Shown: positions 59,992 to 64,000 of the stretch, piece after piece
Position numbering within the stretch: position 1 is the stretch's first letter
How the letters are laid out: each line of letters opens with the position of its first letter
Source: Dicaeum eximium
Taxonomy: Eukaryota > Chordata > Aves > Passeriformes > Dicaeidae
NCBI GenBank assembly: GCA_013396995.1
Contig: VWZP01006697.1
Span: forward strand, 248,001 to 312,000
Length of the DNA stretch: 64,000 bases
Direction: 5' to 3'
Notes under the pieces: generated by a model
The model's database searches: none
Seen by the model: only the letters and a program-made list of their open reading frames with translations
Told to the model about the DNA's origin: nothing
Position numbers and translations under genes: made by a program

Positions 59992-62900
59992 AAATTATCA
60001 TGCTCAAAGTATTCTAGACAGAGTTCAGTTTATTTGAAACAACTGCTTTGCACAAAGATTCATAATGTTAGTTCTTCCCTTAGGCTAAATTAACATTTGA
60101 CTAATTTCCTTACTGGTACTAACTGATAGCTTTCTTAAATGTCCTTCTGGAGACATAGATTCTCATCCAATGCTTTTACTATGAGTCAGGTCAGAACAGT
60201 GGGATGCAGATGGACAGACTACTTTTTTAATTTTCAATACACTTGGTCTATCAAGGCTGAGTATCTGAAAGATTTGATGCTTGCTTTCCACAGTTGATAT
60301 AAAACCTCTTATTGTGAAGACTGGAAATGTAAGTTCTTGCATGTTATTTAAGAGTCTGAGCTGCAGAGATAGAATCTGACATCTCTTTCTAGACTCTTTT
60401 GCCATCAATACCCTTCTTGTCATTGACTGTACAAACAGGTAGCCAAAGGGTGATAAAGAAGCCAATATGCTCTGTCAGTGCTACTGAGAGTTTTCCATGA
60501 GCTTGGAGAATATTCATCACCTAAGCCTCTTTCTCTTCCACATTTTTTCCTGCAAAGCAACACAAACCAGTAAATGAATGGCAGGATCTAGATGTTTGTA
60601 TAAGTTAGGAGAGCCTTATCTCTTTCTTACAACACTTTGATCCATGAAGAGGAAGAAAGAGTATCACTGCAGGTGGTAAGAATATCCTGATACCTCTGAA
60701 CTCTGCAAAGTAAATATTTTTTGCGAGAAAAATTATCATGTTTTCCAGGTGTCTGCAGCGTAAGTTGTTATCTGTGGCATTGCTGGAGACTGCAAGGTAA
60801 CACTTCTTGACTGAAACTCTGCAGCCCAGTTACTGCTCCATTTGGCCTAAACAGGCTCGAGTGCTCTGCTTTGTGTAAGTCTCCAAAAAATTTATTTCAA
60901 ATCAGACCTTTGTTTCTGAAGGGTCTGAATCTGCAGGACTCCTCTGACAGACACAAAAGTGGAGGATGAATTTAATTTAACTTTGGGTCAAGCTCTGCGT
61001 AGGAAGTTTAGAACTCAGCAATTAAACTTCTGGGGAAGAAGGAGGACTTTTGTATATCACCAATATGCAGTTACTGTGACAAAAGAATACCTGACTGCTA
61101 TTCTTAGGAAAGACCACCCACAATACTGAATTTGGGCTCTGTGATTTTGCCCCAAATTATAACTATGTATACAGATGTGCATAAGTCAGCACAGAATCTA
61201 CATAAATATATAAAATATAAACATACAGTAGAAGTATTAGTGAGATAGAAAGAACAGATGAGTGGAGCAAGCAGTGTGAAACTATTTCAGCAAGGCAAAT
61301 TTAAAGCAAACACTGAAACAAATGAGGTGGCAGACAACAGTATGAATTTTAATGAACCAAAAACAATACAGCAGAAAACTATTAAATGCAGTTTTGATGC
61401 ATGAAAAATATATTGCTTTAAAAGGTGCTTTCCTCTATTGGTGAAAGGCAAAGATGTATAATTTAATGTAATATTTATGAAAACTTCAGTCCAAATATCT
61501 CCGCTGATCAGTACAACAGGACAACATTTGGGATAACTATCGAAATCTCTAAATTTTCAGCTATAATTTCAGGAATCACTCAGATGAAGTTAAGAAACCA
61601 ATATATTGGAAACATCAAGAGTTGATTGTGAATTTTTCCCAGGTTTTGCATTGTTATTATTTCATGGCTTTGGTAATAACATCTATCAGGATCTTTCTTC
61701 AACTGGAAGTGAAAAGAATTTTTTATCAAATAAGAGATGGCAGTCACAGTGTGTCTTCAGCTGGAGTAGTTTGTTCGCAGGAGTGACAGATTGTCAAGCC
61801 ATCAGCAGAATTTTTGGAGTTCACAGAGCTCCTAGTACTTCCTCTATGATGCCTATATCACATTCCATACTGATGAAGACTAGTGTTTTGCCTTGACTGA
61901 TTACCCAGAAGATCTATTTCTGCAGCTATTTTGTCTCAAGTCAGTTATTCTTTTAGCTGGTATCTATTTCTAGTTGCCCACAGTTACCTTGCTGACCTCC
62001 TTCAACAGCTTTAGTCTGTCACAACTTTGTGTATCCAAGCCCAAGTTAGAGCATCCTTTCCCCTTCCAGGTGCAAAGCACCTCTGCACTTGATCATCTCC
62101 TTTGGAGAGGGATAAATTTCACAACCTTGGCTCTTCTTGACCTCCTCCCTTCCTGCCTGGGTTTGGCCCAGAGGTGAAATATCTGAAAATAAGCCACTTT
62201 GCAGGGTAAAAAACCTGAGCAGCCTGTATTCAGCTGAGCAAAGTGTAAAAAAGTGGACATGTCTATTTCTGGTGACCCAGTACATTTGTGAAGCATTTAC
62301 AGCAGTCTAAGTCTATGTCATCACATTCACATTTTACTAAACAGCAGATTTGCTTTGAAAACAGCACTGTTGTGATATAAAAGTGATGTATGCAGCTCTT
62401 TTGGGCATGTTCCTATTTTTATGGTCATGAAACTTGAAAGAAGTTGAAATGCATGCACTTCTAGCTTTCAGTTATCCCTGTTAAATGTGTTAACCAGAAG
62501 CCAAATAAAATAGGCTGGATCTTGGGGCGTGAAAACCAACTCAGGCATGTAGAGCACAAATTATGGATCTGCAATGTATGGATCAGCTTTGCAGAACTTC
62601 CTCATTACATAATTGCTTTATCTCAGCAGATTTCAGTGGAATAGGTACTGTTCTCTTAAATTAATCTGGTGACATCTGGAGAAAAAACACTGTCAAAAAT
62701 TATAGAAATAAAATGCATAAAATCACAAAGTAAATGCAAACCCTTTTATTGCTGCTTCTTGTAAAGCCAGCAGTATTGCTCAGGAAAACAGAAGCTACCA
62801 TACATCTGAGATGCCATGAGAAAGACTTGGACATGTTCAAGGATTGCTGCACCCTCCCCTGTGATACTTCTTTGCAGGTGTGCAGTGCCTATGTATGCAA

Positions 62901-64000
62901 AGCAGATTGTTATGGTGCTAAGCACTATTTCTAAGGTGTCCATGGTTAACCCCAGCCTTGAGGGCACTTTTCCAGAGCAGGTGGCACTTTGCATCATGTT
63001 TGCACTCACTGTGGACGTTTTTTAAAAACAGAGCAAGTCTCCAAGCAGTAGGGAATCAGGATTCACCCTCAGAGCTCAGTCATGTGATGCATTATGGCTC
63101 TTCTGTCACAACAGCTGTGCGTGTCTCGGTCCTACAGCAGCAGATTTTCTTGCAGTTTGCTTAAGACAAGCTGTCTCTGATGGTTGCTTCTTGTCTTGTT
63201 TTGGTGAAAATCCATCTGTCACCTACTTAGAGGATAAAGCCGTAGAGGAAAGAGTGCAGAAACATGGGAAAACATCAGATAACTACAACTACATATACTA
63301 TATAATACACTGTACAAATAACAATGAGTAATTTGAAAACACTAAAAATTGTAATTTATGTTAATTTTTCATGCAGTCTGACTGGTAATTGCTTAAAAAA
63401 AAGCTTCAGGTTTAAAAATATGAATAGGAAGTTGTATTTGAAAACCTCTCTCTTAGCAGCCATCATGATCTACAATTTGAAAAATTATTTGAGAATAGTT
63501 GGACTCCACAGGCGCTATAAGAAACCAGTTATCAGGGGTTTTTTCAGCCACTGCCTCCCAGGAAAACCATTTTTCATTATCTAAACAAATACATGTGGAT
63601 GTAAGTGCACTCCTTGGTTTAAAGCTTCTAAGAATTCTGTTGCATTTCTTTTACTTAGATTAGAAATTCCAGGTGTAATTAATCCAAAACTCACAGCGAA
63701 TTTTACAGAATTAAAAAATAAACTGAAGTTACCCCAAGAATTTTCCCTTTCTCAAATCTTCAGTGTTGGTCTTAGTCGGTAAAAAATAGTACAGAGTGTG
63801 CCCCCTTGTAACTCTGCTGTTCCTAAAGACTTTACTGTCAGCACACTTATTGACTCAGGCTAAGGCGTGACAATAATCAAATTGTGCCTCCTGACAAGGT
63901 AAAATAGAGCCAAAATGGCCAGTAACTTTTCCACTTTCAAAGGAAAAATAGTTCGTTGGTTTTGAGAATAAGGTACTTTAAAGTTGAATAATCCTAAGAA
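59992..64000. other. unique DNA, no recognised gene
   Basis: No gene recognised. The end (about 63830-63920) contains an AP-1-type TGACTCA (63851-63857) within a conserved-looking block, otherwise nothing distinctive. Frames at 61606-61896 and 62734-62934 have no motifs I can name. Confidence 0.5.

Noticed and set aside
1..64000. CRISPR arrays, tRNA or rRNA genes, bacterial-type operons, mitochondrial inserts
   Set aside because: No regularly spaced repeats, no A/B-box or rRNA text, no mitochondrial gene text seen on either strand.

Overview
This window reads as a nuclear genome segment from a bird. The diagnostic evidence is at least five copies of the avian/reptilian LINE CR1, several with the characteristic CR1 3' tail (a 'GGTTGGAACTAGATGATC…TCCCTTCCAA…TTCTATGAT'-type end). 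Other vertebrate features are AT-rich unique sequence, CA/TG microsatellites, T-runs and A-runs, and sparse CpG. There are no operons, no bacterial-style gene packing and no CRISPR array. I see no complete protein-coding gene, rRNA or tRNA. Almost all open frames in the window are chance frames or lie inside CR1. The most economical reading is a large intron or gene-poor intergenic block.

Layout. 1-411: a CR1 with an internal deletion whose last ~60 bp appear in inverted orientation. 0.4-19.5 kb: mostly unique DNA with simple repeats and a few exon-like segments, mainly on the minus strand. 19.5-22.2 kb: a 64-nt pre-miRNA-like hairpin, then a minus-strand CR1 relic and a plus-strand CR1 relic lying head-to-head. 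24.6 kb: a cluster of overlapping small hairpins. 26.4-28.6 kb: the best exon candidate in the window (26452-26539, minus), a possible upstream partner exon (28170-28233, minus) and a 57-bp tandem duplication. 27.9 and 31.1 kb: two copies of an unidentified dispersed repeat. 34.9-35.1 kb: a hairpin carrying AATAAA on both strands, beside a minus-strand ATG-less open frame with a good acceptor, a stop and nearby poly(A) signals. 42.0-42.4 kb: a small CpG-rich islet followed by conserved-looking regulatory-type sequence with an octamer next to an E-box. 45.8-46.2 kb and 58.1-58.3 kb: two more CR1 3' ends. 59.9-60.0 kb: a second CpG-rich islet with a canonical G-quadruplex motif and a 9-bp hairpin.

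How parts may relate. Three minus-strand exon-like segments (28170-28233, 26452-26539, 13979-14030) can be spliced in order with matching reading phase. They could be neighbouring exons of one long-intron gene, but the middle exon is open in two frames and the frame with better codon periodicity does not join the others. Splice-like pairs are also expected by chance in 64 kb. I do not recognise the protein. I found no convincing undescribed system. The items most worth checking are the hairpin at 19.55 kb, the minus-strand exon set, the two CpG islets and the CR1 tail inversion.
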